In this document: positions 10,635 to 21,447 of the stretch, one piece after another
Position numbering within the stretch: position 1 is the stretch's first letter
Layout of the letters: every line of letters begins with the position of its first letter
DNA from: Fragum whitleyi
Lineage: Eukaryota > Mollusca > Bivalvia > Cardiida > Cardiidae
Assembly (NCBI GenBank): GCA_948146395.1
Contig: OX411549.1
Coordinates: 23,010,990 to 23,074,989 of the forward strand
Reading direction: 5' to 3'
Length of the DNA: 64,000 nt
The notes under the pieces: generated by a model
The model's input: only the letters and a program-made list of their open reading frames with translations
The model's database searches: none
Told to the model about the DNA's origin: nothing
Position numbers and translations under genes: made by a program

Positions 10635-11615
10635 AACTAATAATGTTTATTTGAATTCTTTTGCGATCTATTGGAATAAAAAGATAAAAATTCACAGACG
10701 TGTTCATAAGTCTTTGAAGAAAAGGCCCTCAAAATTTTATTCCGATACACCGAGAACTTCGCGGTACACGTGAATTTAGCTAGCACAAGTGTTGCCGATC
10801 GGTGACTTCAATAAGTTTTACGTCGACATCGCTATAAATGCAAAATGACTTTTGTAAGTTTATTTCCCAAGCTCGACGTTATGACGTTACTATTAATTAT
10901 CACGTTCAAAGACTATTTGAGGGTGCGGTGATAAGATTTCAGAAAAAATGGGAAAACCTATATGCATATTCATGAAAAACGAAACATCTTTTTCACATTT
11001 GATTTTTCTATACACAGAAATCAAATAAATACTTTTTGTGAAGTCTGTCAAAAGAATGTAGCGAATTTTTCGACGTACCGCGTTTGTCTTTTTCCAACTT
11101 TCGACGTTAGGGTAATAAACTTTGATCCCCAATTGTAGAAATTCTATACGGTAAAACCTCACAAAAAGATGCGACCATATGGAAAGGAAGCTGGACAAAA
11201 ATATATTAAATTTCAAACATTTTTCATCGGACCAATTTTGTAAAAAATAAGTTTAAAGCTATTTTTTCGGGCCGCCAAAATTTGAAAATTTAACTTTAAT
11301 TCAATCTCGTGTATCTATCTTTAAATATAACAATGTTCTAATTACACGCCAATATTCCCAATTCATTCAACTTCATTTTGGTGTATTCCATTGAATTGAA
11401 TCGCCTAAAATACGGTCAGGGTAAGCGTTTAAGAACGCGAAGGCCATTTGTGAAAAACGCGCGAAACCGTCATTTTAACGACGTAATGGTAACGTTAATT
11501 CTAAATAGAAAGTAAAAAATCATACACCGTTGAGATCGCGCTAACACAACGTTTCCATCGATACCAATATATATGCACTTATCTCAAAAAACGCTATTGT
11601 CCTCTTCCACCTTAA

Positions 11616-13147
11616 GTAAAACGGGTCCCATGAAACCTTGTCTCAAAGGTGTAATTTCAGCTGTCTTATCCAGATTCTACAAAACAAACAGTTGTAGACC
11701 AATCCAAATTCAAAGAATTTCATCCATAAACTCAAAGTGCGTTCAAATTGAAAACAGGCTGCATGATATTGCATAAAATTTTGAGAATGGTAGTGGACCC
11801 GAACTATACTGAAATCCATAAGAAAATGTGCACATTCACTTTTTGATTTACCTTGTTTTTAAAAGTTGAAGGAACTCTTGGTTGTAAAATTTTCTGCATA
11901 TTCTAGATATGACCCTTTGGAAACGAGGCATAAAATCCGATTTCGATAAGTTGCGACTATTGGAAACACATAGTCTGCGTATATGGTGTACAGTTTTACC
12001 TTCATTTTCAGTTTCAGTTTCATTGTAAGAGACATGGCATTTCTGAGTTTGACTAGTTTGACTCGGGACCCCCTAACAATTCCAAACATGTAGACGTTTC
12101 ATCGGAGTCAACGTTAGAAATTCCTACGTTTATTGGCCAGTAACGTCGGATGAAACCAAGTGCAATCGCGTAAATTGCATTATTTTTTGATACTCAAAAG
12201 AGGACCTATCGGATAGTGAATCATAAATTTTGTTGAGAGTTTTCTTCGCACAGTGTTTATATTTGCCCGACTACAAATTTCATTGGTCATATAACGTTGT
12301 TTCGAAGTGTACAATTGTCATTCATTTGTAAATCTATTGCAAGGAGGGGAACAAGAATTGAACTGAATGCGATTCCAGAATAATTATTCATTAACTGTAG
12401 GATTTACGATCAAAACACTCGAAAATAAAAACAATAAAACTCTCTTGGAACTGAGTATAGTTCCTCTACGTTTCGGAACTCATGAACTTGCACAGTGTTG
12501 ACCGAGCTTCCTAATGAAGTCTATGTCTTCCATAAGCCTGCAGAACTTTTACGAGTCCACTGCCTTAAATCACAATTGTGATTAAAGGGAACCATACTAC
12601 CCGTATATAAAAGGCTATTCTCAGTAGATTCTAGATAATGTAATTGTCGAACATTTTGAATATAATTTAAGCGACCAATCGTGGTATGACTAACAAATCA
12701 AAGCTGTCACATTGGTTAAATAGTTTGCAAGTACTAGCAAGTAAAGCTCCAGTTGAAAAAGGCCGTAGTGTCGGAAGGACGGGAGGGGCGGACATAAAGA
12801 CGAGCGGAGACTTCGTGTATTACAACTTCGGGAGGGGGTGGATTTAAGATGCCTTTGGACAGCGGCCTCCCGGCTCTATTAACCGGAAGTGGTTTTTCGT
12901 TTTTTACGGCTCCTTTTGCGCGTTTGTTTAAAAAGACCGGGTTTAATAAGAATCTGATTTTGGAAATAAAGTAGAATAATGATAGTGAAATTTAATAACT
13001 TAGATTCTTTTCAACATTTGATATCCATTGATTGACTGGATCATTGAACTTAACAATAAAATTACTTTATAAGTGTCATTTAATTAGGAAGGGTTACTAT
13101 AAAATAACGAAAACTTTCTTATTTGCATGGAAAATATGTTGATGTAT
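11616..13147. other. Non-coding stretch without recognised gene
   Basis: No coding exon, RNA gene or defined repeat is seen. It has no counterpart in duplication copy 2, where only about 100 bp separates the matching flanks (61595-61700). It was therefore either gained in copy 1 or lost from copy 2. A GC-richer patch at 12770-12900 is not recognised. Confidence 0.5.
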
Positions 13148-13228
13148 TTTCAACCAAATAAAGAAAACATTTTTTTTTGACAAATTGGAAATGAGAACAT
13201 TTAATTGGGTATTTTCTTTAAAAAAAAT

Positions 13229-13266
<38 letters not shown>

Positions 13267-13814
13267 GGGGGGGGGGGGCATTTTCCTCTTTAAATTACAA
13301 AAATAAGTGCATTTTCAGCTTTTGAAGGCGCATTATGCAAATGCAATTGATCAAAGAGAAATTTCCTTGGCAACAGCCATTGTGTACATGTATATCTACA
13401 TGGCAAGTACCGCTCAAGGCCAGATTACTCTTGCACGAAAAGAGAACGGAATGGTACTTTCAAATTTTGATATAATGACTACACAATGTTAATCTACAGC
13501 ATATGTGAACAAGAACGAAATTCATTGGGCGGAAAAAATGACGCCATGTGTCTATTGCTACCTTCCTTAAAGCGACTTAAAATATGTGAATTGTCCACAT
13601 TGTAATAGATGGTCCGTTTAATAAGTTTTGTATTTCAAGACATTCTAGTATTCTATCCCATTGGTGATATGATATAAAGTGTTGATATCTTGATTCCATC
13701 GTCTGCTAACCTCACATAAGTTCTGGCCTGTACAGTGAATAAAGGTACGTCGTTATAACAGAACACGTATATTGCAGCTTGACTTGTATCAGAGTACGTC
13801 TAGAAGACAGAACG
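13148..13814 (+). promoter_or_regulatory. Upstream region of C1q gene copy 1 (conserved in copy 2)
   Basis: This region aligns with 61700-62326 plus 63685-63788 of copy 2, which together form its counterpart once the Tc1-type insertion is removed. The last 90 bases before the start codon are nearly identical in both, including GTGAATAAAGGTACGT and ATATTGCAGCTTGACTTGTA. It must hold the promoter and 5' UTR. A TATA-like GATATAAAG near 13671 is not conserved in copy 2, so I do not call it. Confidence 0.5.
13229..13279. repeat. Homopolymer T tract followed by G tract
   Basis: A run of about 37 T is followed directly by about 13 G. It lies in the block shared with copy 2, where the equivalent place (about 61790-61805) lacks the long run. 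Length is likely to be unstable or subject to sequencing error. Confidence 0.8.
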
Positions 13815-15244
13815 ATGGAATTCTTTAAAGTTTTATTTCTGATCTTCATTGTAAGCTCTGAGACTTTGGCGTTACCGGATGAACCAGCGTGTTCTAAATT
13901 CGATTATGAAATAAAGACTCTCGAAGTGATGCTCAGAACTGAGCAGAAAGTTGAGAAAATGGTGGAAGACATGAAAGCTATTCGGGAAACAGTTTTAAAG
14001 GAACTTAAGGAACTAGACGAATTCAAATCCAACTTACTTGAGGACTTTAAAAGATTTAAGGACGAAACAGAAGATCAGACAAGATTAGACCAAGAAAGCA
14101 GGGAGGAAATTCAGGTGTTGTCAAACACATTGGACGGGAAATTGGAATTAGTCAGTGACGTCTTGGAAAAGATGAACAGCAAAAAACAAGGTATTTGTCT
14201 TCCGTCACAGAACATGTAGATTGTTTGAATACTGTCAGTGATATCGAGATTTTTCTCTATCAAAATTTATTTTAAATGACGATGTTGATTCTATATTTTT
14301 CAATTGGTTTGAGCGTTTTTGAATGGTTTGAGTGAGTGTTTGGAATGAATGAATGGAGCGCTGAGTGAGCGATTTAGAGTGGTTTTGATTGGGGTGATGT
14401 CAACTTCACGATGTAACTAACTGTTACGGTAAACAGTATTTTCTCTTTTTCTGATATTGTTTGCTTCCTAGTGAAAAGCTAACAATAATTTATTTTTTTT
14501 AAAGAAAGAAGTTGTTGTTAAACAGTTTCGTAGAAATAAGCCGCGTCTTCTTTTTGTTTCTTTTACCGTTGTTATGTACAACTTTTAATGATTCTAAATT
14601 TATATTGTGATTACCCCTTACATTTTTACAGGACTGCATAGGCTGACTAGATTAAAAATAATTCGTATTCGTAATAATGCGGATTACCTGGTATAATGGC
14701 CATTCTACCATCCTGTATAAAATGTATGTTATAAATGTTACATCTGGTTGACCTATACTCGGTCCAATATTTTTTCAAGTATTTATTTTAGGGATTTCAC
14801 AGATGTTCTTTTTTCGGTTAACGGCTCATATTTTTGTTTTCAGATAATTTCGTCGCCTTCTCCGTCACGCATCCCACGAAAAAGTTTGTGAAAGGGGTCC
14901 CCATCTTTTCCAAAATGATCACTAACATTGGAGGCGGTTACAACATGGACACCGGCGTCTTTACAAGTCCCTTTGACGGTCTCTATTTGTTCATATTCAC
15001 CGTTGCTTCGAATGGACAAAATGACGTTTATTGTTACATTTACCGCAATGATACGATCGTTGCCTTTGGCAGATCGTACAATGACAACTCGTATACGACT
15101 GCGGCAGCGGCCGTCTATCTGGCGTTATCCAAGGGCGACAAAGTAAAGCTTGGCGGTTGCGGTGGATGGAACAATGTTTACTGTGGTAACGAGGAGACGA
15201 TCTTTAGCGGGGCTTTGATCATACAAAGTTTGGATGAAAATTAA
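13815..15244 (+). CDS. Secreted C1q domain-containing protein (two exons)
   Basis: Exon 1 is 13815-14190 and exon 2 is 14844-15244, joined in phase 1 by a GT..AG intron of 653 bp, giving 258 residues. MEFFKVLFLIFIVSSETLA is a signal peptide. Residues about 28-120 are charged and heptad-like, a likely coiled coil that would drive oligomerisation in place of collagen. Residues 126-256 are a C1q domain: FVAFSV, Y/G at GGGYNMDTGVF, SPFDGLYLFIF, and SGALII at the end. Secreted C1q-domain proteins of bivalves are generally regarded as pattern-recognition lectins of innate immunity; ligand is unknown here. The upstream in-frame ATG at 13779 is rejected because the signal peptide starts at 13815. A paralogue begins at 63789. 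I see no collagen repeats, so it is of the ghC1q-like coiled-coil type. Confidence 0.92.
14300..14427. repeat. Truncated MITE relative in the C1q intron
   Basis: The sequence GGTTTGAGTGAGTGTTTGG through CACGATGTAACTAACTG matches the right-hand third of the 444-bp TA-flanked elements at 48140 and 56331. The left end is missing. It lies entirely inside the intron. Confidence 0.6.
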
Positions 15245-15305
15245 CAGATCGCTGCTGACAATCATTTAATCGATTCACCAATGAATATATAATACGTCCT
15301 TAGTG

Positions 15306-15413
15306 TTTTGTATGAGAAAAAATATCTAACGAGGTTGGGAGAATTAATCATTGGCGAGGCTCTGTCGAGGAAATTATCATTTCTCACAACCGAGTTAGAT
15401 ATTTTTTTCATAC
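15306..15413. repeat. Hairpin element downstream of C1q gene
   Basis: The arms are TTGTATGAGAAAAAATATCT on the left and its near-perfect inverse ending TTTTTTTCATACAA on the right, separated by about 35 bp. The arms are about 38 bp long with few mismatches. It is a small foldback repeat just 3' of the coding region and could fall in the 3' UTR. Confidence 0.75.
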
Positions 15414-16509
15414 AATACACAAAGTATATTTTATATTTTTCTTATAACCTATATTTGTCTTGTTTTCGTCGTTTTTTTTTTTTTAACTGGATGCAAGTTT
15501 CTAAAAATAACCGCATTATAAGATTGTTCTAAAATTAACTACATGTATGTGATATCATAAAAAAATATCATAAGGGATGTTATCACACGAATATTTGAAT
15601 AGTTATAAGATAAGATAATAACTCATTTATAATGAGATAACTGTTGAACTCAGACATTTTGTTTCAAATATTTCATTTTGATGTGCGACTTAAAAACCAA
15701 AGCTACAGATTGAACAAAAACAAGAATCGGTCGTCAGAATTAAAAATAAACTTTTGACCATCAGACATATTTGTAAAGGAATTTAAAAGTAGTCGATCCC
15801 TGTCTATAGGAAAAATTCAGTTCCGTGAAGCATAAAATTGTAATTTTATGTAATTTGGTAGTGTTTGACATTATTGAAGGATAAAGGCAGAATTTTAAAT
15901 CTGTATGACTTAGTTATTTGGAAGAAATTATATCCAGCTTTCCTTCCTTAATTAACATATGCCTTTTGTTGATCATAAATAGATATTTATATTAATTCGT
16001 TAGTTTGGATTTGTTTTGTGTGGTGGTCAAGCTGTTTAATATATGAGCCTGTGTGTGACATTTCCAATAACTTCAAATGTGCGCTAAGCAAAGACTCTAG
16101 CCAGTCTGTGCATCCGCACTGTCTGATCAGAGTCTTCACTATGTTTTCGTAGACAGATAATGTCTCAAAATATCTTTAGACAATCGGGTAACTTTACATT
16201 TACAGTATGTGGCTGTCTACGCTGCTCAATATTTGTCCCCCATGCACATTTCAAATTGTTGGAAATGTTGGAAACCTACAGGCTCGTATTATTTGAATAG
16301 TTCTATCCTCATGAATTGGATCTTTAGGTTTTCATCATTCGGAACATCGCTCGGACATTTCCGTAAACTGGAAAATACCTCGGACGTAAGTGTAGTAATT
16401 TTTGGTCAATTTTTAGGTAATTCGGCTCCTGGTGGTACTTTGGTTAATATGCTTGAAAAAAAAAGTAAATTCCTTTAATGCTTTCAGATCGTCTATAGAG
16501 ATCATTTTG
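15414..16509. other. Non-coding AT-rich spacer with a dispersed GATCAG-type repeat
   Basis: No gene is seen. At 16080-16240 there is a copy of a dispersed repeat containing CAGTCTGTGCATCCGCACTG and TCTGATCAGAGTCTTCA. The same family recurs at 8040-8110, 8300-8340, 55640-55720, 60990-61040 and 61250-61295, where versions such as GTCTGCGCATATCGCGCAG fold back on themselves. I recall this family as common in clam genomes. Confidence 0.5.
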
Positions 16510-16573
16510 GCATAAAATGATTTGAAGGCAAAACGCAGTAAAACACTGCGTTTTGTTTTCAAATCATAATATG
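16510..16573. repeat. 64-bp near-perfect hairpin
   Basis: The left arm GCATAAAATGATTTGAAGGC continues AAAACGCAGT and is mirrored by ACTGCGTTTTGTTTTC and AAATCATAATATGC. There are about four mismatches over 30 bp. Confidence 0.8.
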
Positions 16574-17726
16574 CCCAATTTTTACCTTACGTTGATTTTG
16601 CTTTTCGCAGCGTCATCCTCAGTTGTGTTTGTGACGTCATATAAACCCACGTGCGAAATGACGCGCTTTCATGGCAGCGCCCGTATTATTCCCGAGGTCT
16701 ATTCCGTAGAATCGCCGAGGGTTCCCGATTGGGTTTTCATGTCTACAGTACGGAACATCGGGAATTTGACAATCCGATTGGGACCTGATTGAACGCTGAG
16801 CGGTGATTGAACGTTTATGAATGATCGTGAATGCCCGCTGAACGTTGTTTCTTCTGATTGGATTCAACGCTTTCTATGCTAAATCCGATCATTCAATCAA
16901 ATTGAACGTTGCGTTCAATCATTCAATTCAAATATAAATAACGAAAGAAATTAAACGAAATATGAAAATTATACTTTTCCTAGCATATTTTTTATTTATT
17001 TATCCGCAGGGATCCACAGCAAATTACCTATCATCATTTTAGTTTGATTATTTCCCTTGAATAAAAGCCGCCATTTACACACGCAACTGAACTCTAATTA
17101 AAAAAAACTTTTTGGAAAAATTATCATATTTCCAGATTTGAATTTTGAAAACCATTGGCTGGAGTTAAAATAAGCTTCGTTAAGACTGGACATTGATCTT
17201 ATTTAAGAATACTAAGATCGCCAAAGAAATTGACAGTTGAATATGAATCAATTTTTCGGACCTCGAACCTTTCGACCAGTCGAGTTTACTGCATACCAGA
17301 CAGAAATCGCATGGTCGTTAAGCCTACTAGATGCCGTTGACTAGTCGGGTCGCCAACGATAGTGGCTGATTCCATATTGAAGTAAACAGGTCAGAAAAGA
17401 ATATAAAACTCTGTGTCTATGATGTAAAAAAAGAAAACCTGAGCCAACCAGATGATTAGACCTAGCCCGGCCAATTCACAGGGCATTGCATTGAATGAAT
17501 GAATTCGATGTCAACTTATCGGAAATTTGTCACCAATTTCATCAACTATTCTACATTAAGTCATCAGTGATGCCTCACCAAAGCAAACAGAGTGTTTATG
17601 TGACAGTAGCTTAAGCAAAAGTATATCTGTTGATATATTTGTCACTATTTATCTATCGCATAACAATCAATAGTTCAAAAATTAATGTAAAATGCATGTA
17701 TATAACCAACGTTTGAAATAAAATAA
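16574..17726. other. Non-coding stretch without recognised gene
   Basis: An open frame at 16553-16792 starts with a hydrophobic stretch but begins inside the preceding hairpin and has no recognisable domain, so it is not called. A local cluster of ATTCAATC/GAACG motifs at 16790-16930 has internal dyad symmetry. Nothing else is seen. Confidence 0.4.
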
Positions 17727-17845
17727 GGCCCGGTTTGACTGATTTGGGGCCGGTTTGACTATTTTCCGGGGCCGGTATGACCGCATTGGGGCCTGTTTGA
17801 CCGTGGGGCTGGTTTGACGACGAGCCGGTTTGACTGGTTCCCTAT
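17727..17845. repeat. GGCCGGTTTGAC minisatellite, about six units
   Basis: Degenerate units of roughly 16-24 bp are built on GGGGCCGGTTTGAC (variants CCCGGTTTGACTGATT, GGGGCCTGTTTGACC, GAGCCGGTTTGACTGG). They stand out from the AT-rich surroundings by GC content. Confidence 0.85.
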
Positions 17846-17939
17846 AGATAGTTATCTACTGCCTATTTCCCCTTTCGGGTATTACTGGCAAGAGTGTGTC
17901 TGTACTGAATGAAAACTGTTAGTAATTGGTAAGGGTGCC

Positions 17940-19480
17940 AGATACATTTATTTCAGATTGTGAAAAAAAGCTGGGCGAACTGGGGCTGGCTACTAAGTGC
18001 CCATTTATTAACACACCTTGGTGACAGTCGGGCTTGAACCACTTAGGGGAGACCGGGGCAGAGTGTTACACGGGGCAAAGTGTTACGTTTGAAATATTTT
18101 CTTTTTGACATCTTTAATGTCCCAGGTGTTATTTCTTATTAAAAGGTTTTTTGATTATGCATGTTTTTCTGCATATAAGATTCATGAAATAGGAATGTCC
18201 ACTTAAGAAGAATCAGAAAACGATTTTTGTGTCACAGAAGTAAATTCTTACCATCTTCGTAAATATCCACCTCGTCTGATGTAAGAGTATAAGAAATAGG
18301 AATGTCATATGGTTATGGGATCCCGAGATCCAGAAGCTTACTTTTGTGTACAAATTATGCTATTGTAAACCTTTCTTTTCTTTGCACGAGTATCTTTTCC
18401 GAAAAGTTGCGATTGGGGCAAAGTGTTACAAAGGACGTGGGGCAAAGTGTTACAGTGTAACATTTTGCCCACAATATGTTTAGCGCCATTATTCAATTTC
18501 CAGATAACGAGATTAAGACTGAAACGAGTTCAAAGAAGCTTCAGACGAAGTTTTAATGTTTGTGCAAATCATTTATCACCTAATTATATGCAAAAGAAAC
18601 CGTTGTACGAAAAAGATAAATTTCCTGTTGCAAGAGTAACCAGCTTTTCTCAAAACGCTTTATCCGCTATATATTCGGACATGTTGAAACGGAGATTTTG
18701 CGGTCCAATGGGCTTATTTCTAAAAGTTTGTGGTTAATCACAGATTTTTATGTTATTTCATAAATGTAGAGTTTAAGAGACTTAATAGTAATAAATGCCA
18801 TTCAGCCATGACCATATTACTCTTTCTGACTTTTCAGACTTATTCGAAACTACAGTGGTTTCCAGTAGTAACAGGTGCTCTTAGATTTTATTCCGCAAAT
18901 GGACATACAATACGAGATTTAAAGTTAATGTTTTTATAAGAGAAAGAAAAAAAGAGAGAATATTTTAGGATATGGTCTGAGTATTTTATTATTAAGGACT
19001 CGTTTTGAAACATGTGGTAAGGCGCAAGAAATACACTCTTTTGTCATGGGTGACCAAGTCAGTGTGTGCAAAACTTACAGTCTAATTTTGAATAATATTT
19101 GGCCAAAAGGCCTTTCATGTTTATCCCGGTATTGTAAAAGCAAATGAAAGTCATTTTCGTGACGACTGTATGCAATGTATCACTTTGCCCCGGTAGGTGT
19201 AACACTTTGCCCCAAAAGCCCGGGGCAATGTGTTACATTTGCCGGTATTTTTGTCTGCGTATGATTTTTTTATAATATGACGAAATTGTTAATTCAAAGT
19301 ATTTTTTAGTTCCAAATTCGATAAATTTTCGATTCATATATTAAATAAGTTCAAAAGAGCTATGGTGTCGGAAAATTTGTGAATTGATTAAAAATTGTAA
19401 CACTTTGCCCCGGTCTCCCCTACTTCCAGGTCAAGAATCAAGTTCCTTTACCACAATGACACTGAGTGAGATACACTGTT
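17940..19480 (-). mobile_element. tRNA-derived SINE split by a later TIR element
   Basis: With the 18045-19421 element and one ACTT removed, the flanks join to a minus-strand tRNA-like head with box B GGTTCAAGCCC, preceded by TTGACCTGGAAGT and an A-box-like segment near 19440-19480. A SINE-like body follows at 17940-18030 (reverse strand). Boundaries are approximate and the SINE family is unnamed. Confidence 0.45.
18045..19421. mobile_element. 1377-bp TIR element with subterminal repeats and ACTT target duplication
   Basis: The ends are inverted repeats AGGGGAGACCGGGGC followed by AGAGTGTTACA at left and the inverse of AAAGTGTTACA at right (25 of 26 matching). ACTT flanks both sides (18041-18044 and 19422-19425). 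The motif GGGGCAAAGTGTTACA or its inverse recurs inside near 18077, 18415, 18441, 19175, 19200 and 19225, always oriented inward from its nearer end. Such subterminal arrays are usual binding sites for a transposase. An open frame at 18423-18737 has no recognised domain and the element is probably non-autonomous. A 4-bp duplication would fit several superfamilies (for example Chapaev, Sola, Academ); I do not choose. Confidence 0.8.
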
Positions 19481-19481
19481 T

Positions 19482-20514
19482 TATCCAAAGTGAATGCTAG
19501 ATTTAGTTCTAGTTATAATCTCTCACATAATTTACCTCAAATATTTTACATGCCAAGTGGTCAATCTATGCCGTTTGTGAATCATAATATTTCATAATGT
19601 TAACCTAGTTTCCAAATGAAATGATTAGGAAACCTCGGTTTAACTTGTTAAGTTCAATCCTCCTGAAATGTTGCGGAACTTTTGCGAGTCCACTACCTTA
19701 ATATGGTTGTTTGTGTAAAGTCTGAGCAGAATCATGATAAAATGGCATCATGGAAAAGTCTGAGCGATATTTCAAGTACTTTGTAATCGCCGAGGGTTCC
19801 GGATTTGGTGAATATTGGTACAGAATCGACGGAGTGGAGCCTAATGATGTCTGGGAAATTCCTGAATGTTTACATTTTTGCCCCTTATGAAAGATGTCTG
19901 ATGCTGTTTTACGACTAAAAATGGGACCGTAAATGCATTTTAAGAGCAAATTATCCACTATCTTTGATTTATAACATAAACTGGGGAAAACCTTGTTTGG
20001 GTGGGGAAATTTGTTTGGGAGGGGAAAAGGTCCATTTTGGGTGAAAAATAGCCGAGGGGAAGGGGCCAATATTCAGCCCCAGTTTCTCAGTAAATTAAGT
20101 AGGTAAGTTAATTGTACATAGCTACTGTTGTTTCACCCTGAATTATATCTGTAACAAATTAATCAAATAAAAAGTTTCAGTTTAGTTTAAACACTGAGAC
20201 TTCACTTCCTGCTATTCACAATTTGACTTTATAGTAGGGTAGAATGACTCATTGATATGGAAAGGAAGGTGCTACTTAAGAGAATAAGAATCAGATAGGC
20301 AATTATTAAAAACAGTTTATGTATTAATTGAACAGGTCATATTCAGATTTTTTTAGGGTTAGGGTTAGGTATGTCTTGTTTATAGAATAAAACAAATGTA
20401 ATTACACTCTATTATGCATTTTGTAAATGTTTGGTCCAATAAAAGGTTCAAATCATTTTGTTTTGAACATTTCTAGAACAAGAAATATATGTGCTGATCC
20501 TGATTTTTTGTGAA
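19482..20514. other. Non-coding stretch without recognised gene
   Basis: No exon is seen. Around 19980-20090 there is a G-rich strand with repeated TGGGGAAA/GGGGAAAAGG motifs; the minus-strand frame through it has no recognised domain. A short TTAGGG run (about 2.5 units) occurs near 20355. Confidence 0.4.
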
Positions 20515-20720
20515 GTAGTTGCTATAGCCTTGGTTGTCGTCTTGCAAAACCTTTGACATTTTGTGATATCTATGGTATTCCTAAAGGTATTGAATTGGAA
20601 CTTGTTTCATATTTTCTCTAACCAAAGAACCAAATCTACTGCCAAGATGTATAAATCTAGATGCATATTTTACAAATTATGCCCCCTGTTTCGACAATCT
20701 TTTTTCACCAACAGCCAAGC
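20515..20720. repeat. Dispersed repeat, copy 1 (partner 55390-55620)
   Basis: It shares TTGCTATAGCCTTGGT, CGTCTTGC, AAAACCTTTGA, TTTGTGATATCT, the middle ATTGAA..GGCA pattern and CAAATTATGCCCC with the intronic copy at 55390-55620, in the same order and orientation. The two are diverged, so this is an old interspersed family. Confidence 0.65.
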
Positions 20721-20796
20721 ATAGGCACCCGCATGTGGTGCTTTTGTTTTTCACGAGAGCAGCACAAACATAGTTGTCTATTTTAAATGTTACCAG

Positions 20797-21255
20797 GAAG
20801 CTCATACTACCTTACTTGATTCTGAATGTGCTCTTCAGACTGGTTGGGCTTTGAAAGGTGTAAAACCAAGAACAACATTCACTCTGAGACAGAAGGAGTA
20901 TATGTCTTCAAAGTTTAATGTTGGTAAAGCCACGGGAAATAAGGTAGACCCTTTTCAAGCGGCGGAGGAAATGAGGCTTTCAGGACAATATAAACGAGAT
21001 GAATATTTGTCTGGTCAACAAATATCATCTTATTTTTCAAGACTAGCTAAACAAGATAGGAAGAATTCTTCAGACAATCAACTTGCAGCTGAACATGAAG
21101 ACAGAAAACAAAATTTGAAAAAAGAGATTGAATTGTTCTTGCTGAGATTGAGAAAACTGGTTGAACATATGAAGGATTCAACACTCTTTTTAGCTCACCT
21201 TAGCAAAATAAGCTCTTGGCGAGGTTTTTGGATTGTTAAATGCCCACAACTTTAA
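20797..21255 (+). CDS. C-terminal exon of an uncharacterised invertebrate protein family
   Basis: An AG acceptor at 20795-20796 opens EAHTTLLDSECALQTGWALK, then TFTLRQKEYMSSKFNVG, ATGNKVDPFQAAEEMR, YLSGQQISSYFSRLAKQ and a charged, leucine-rich tail to TAA at 21253-21255. The pattern GWALK, F..KQ..YL..KF..G...G.K.DP..VA..MR, F....L...QI.S.FSR is, from memory, the conserved homeodomain-like C-terminus of an uncharacterised family found in many cnidarian and mollusc genomes, often with multiple copies. No upstream exon is seen within 3 kb. It may be a single exon of a longer gene, a retained fragment, or transposon-derived. Function is unknown; I infer only a possible helix-turn-helix DNA-binding role. 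Confidence 0.5.
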   Translation, partial: EAHTTLLDSECALQTGWALKGVKPRTTFTLRQKEYMSSKFNVGKATGNKVDPFQAAEEMRLSGQYKRDEYLSGQQISSYFSRLAKQDRKNSSDNQLAAEHEDRKQNLKKEIELFLLRLRKLVEHMKDSTLFLAHLSKISSWRGFWIVKCPQL

Positions 21256-21447
21256 ACAGCATTTCAGTATAATGGTGGCTTGAGCACCTTAACATGAACT
21301 CCAGGTATTTTGGCACCTGAATTACCACATGCTTTTTTTTAACCAATCACAAAGGTTTAGGTTTAGCCACCCATTTGTGTCCTTAAAAAATCTGATTGAA
21401 AAGTCACTGGAATTAGTCTGTCTGTCTATACATTTCAATAAAAAATA

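Larger units (their letters stand above)
9299..10640. repeat. Tandem duplication of a ~670-bp unit, two copies
   Basis: The unit starting TTATACTGCAAAGAAAATTC at about 9305 recurs at about 9975; anchors along the unit keep an offset of 669-670. Each unit ends in a large hairpin (9831-9964 and 10499-10634). Each contains a TGACGTCA motif near its middle. Divergence between units is low (scattered substitutions and single-base indels). Confidence 0.85.
8749..11611. mobile_element. 2.86-kb non-autonomous TIR element with TTAA target-site duplication
   Basis: The ends are perfect inverted repeats for 36 bp, beginning GGTGGAAGAGGACAATAGCG, and they continue as degenerate inverted arms for roughly 500 bp on each side. 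Both ends are flanked by TTAA (8745-8748 and 11612-11615). The left junction is exactly where copy 1 of the segmental duplication stops matching copy 2, which supports insertion after duplication. No transposase frame is visible. TTAA duplication is typical of piggyBac and Kolobok elements, so a non-autonomous member of one of these is likely. The interior carries a 670-bp tandem duplication. Confidence 0.75.

Noticed and set aside
16553..16792. Possible short secreted protein with hydrophobic N-terminus
   Set aside because: It starts inside a hairpin repeat, has no recognised domain and no duplicate or splice support.
18423..18737. 104-residue frame inside the 1.38-kb TIR element as a transposase
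   Set aside because: No DDE or zinc-finger pattern is visible and the frame begins within a subterminal repeat.
20350..20370. Interstitial telomere repeat
   Set aside because: Only about 2.5 TTAGGG units; too short to be meaningful.
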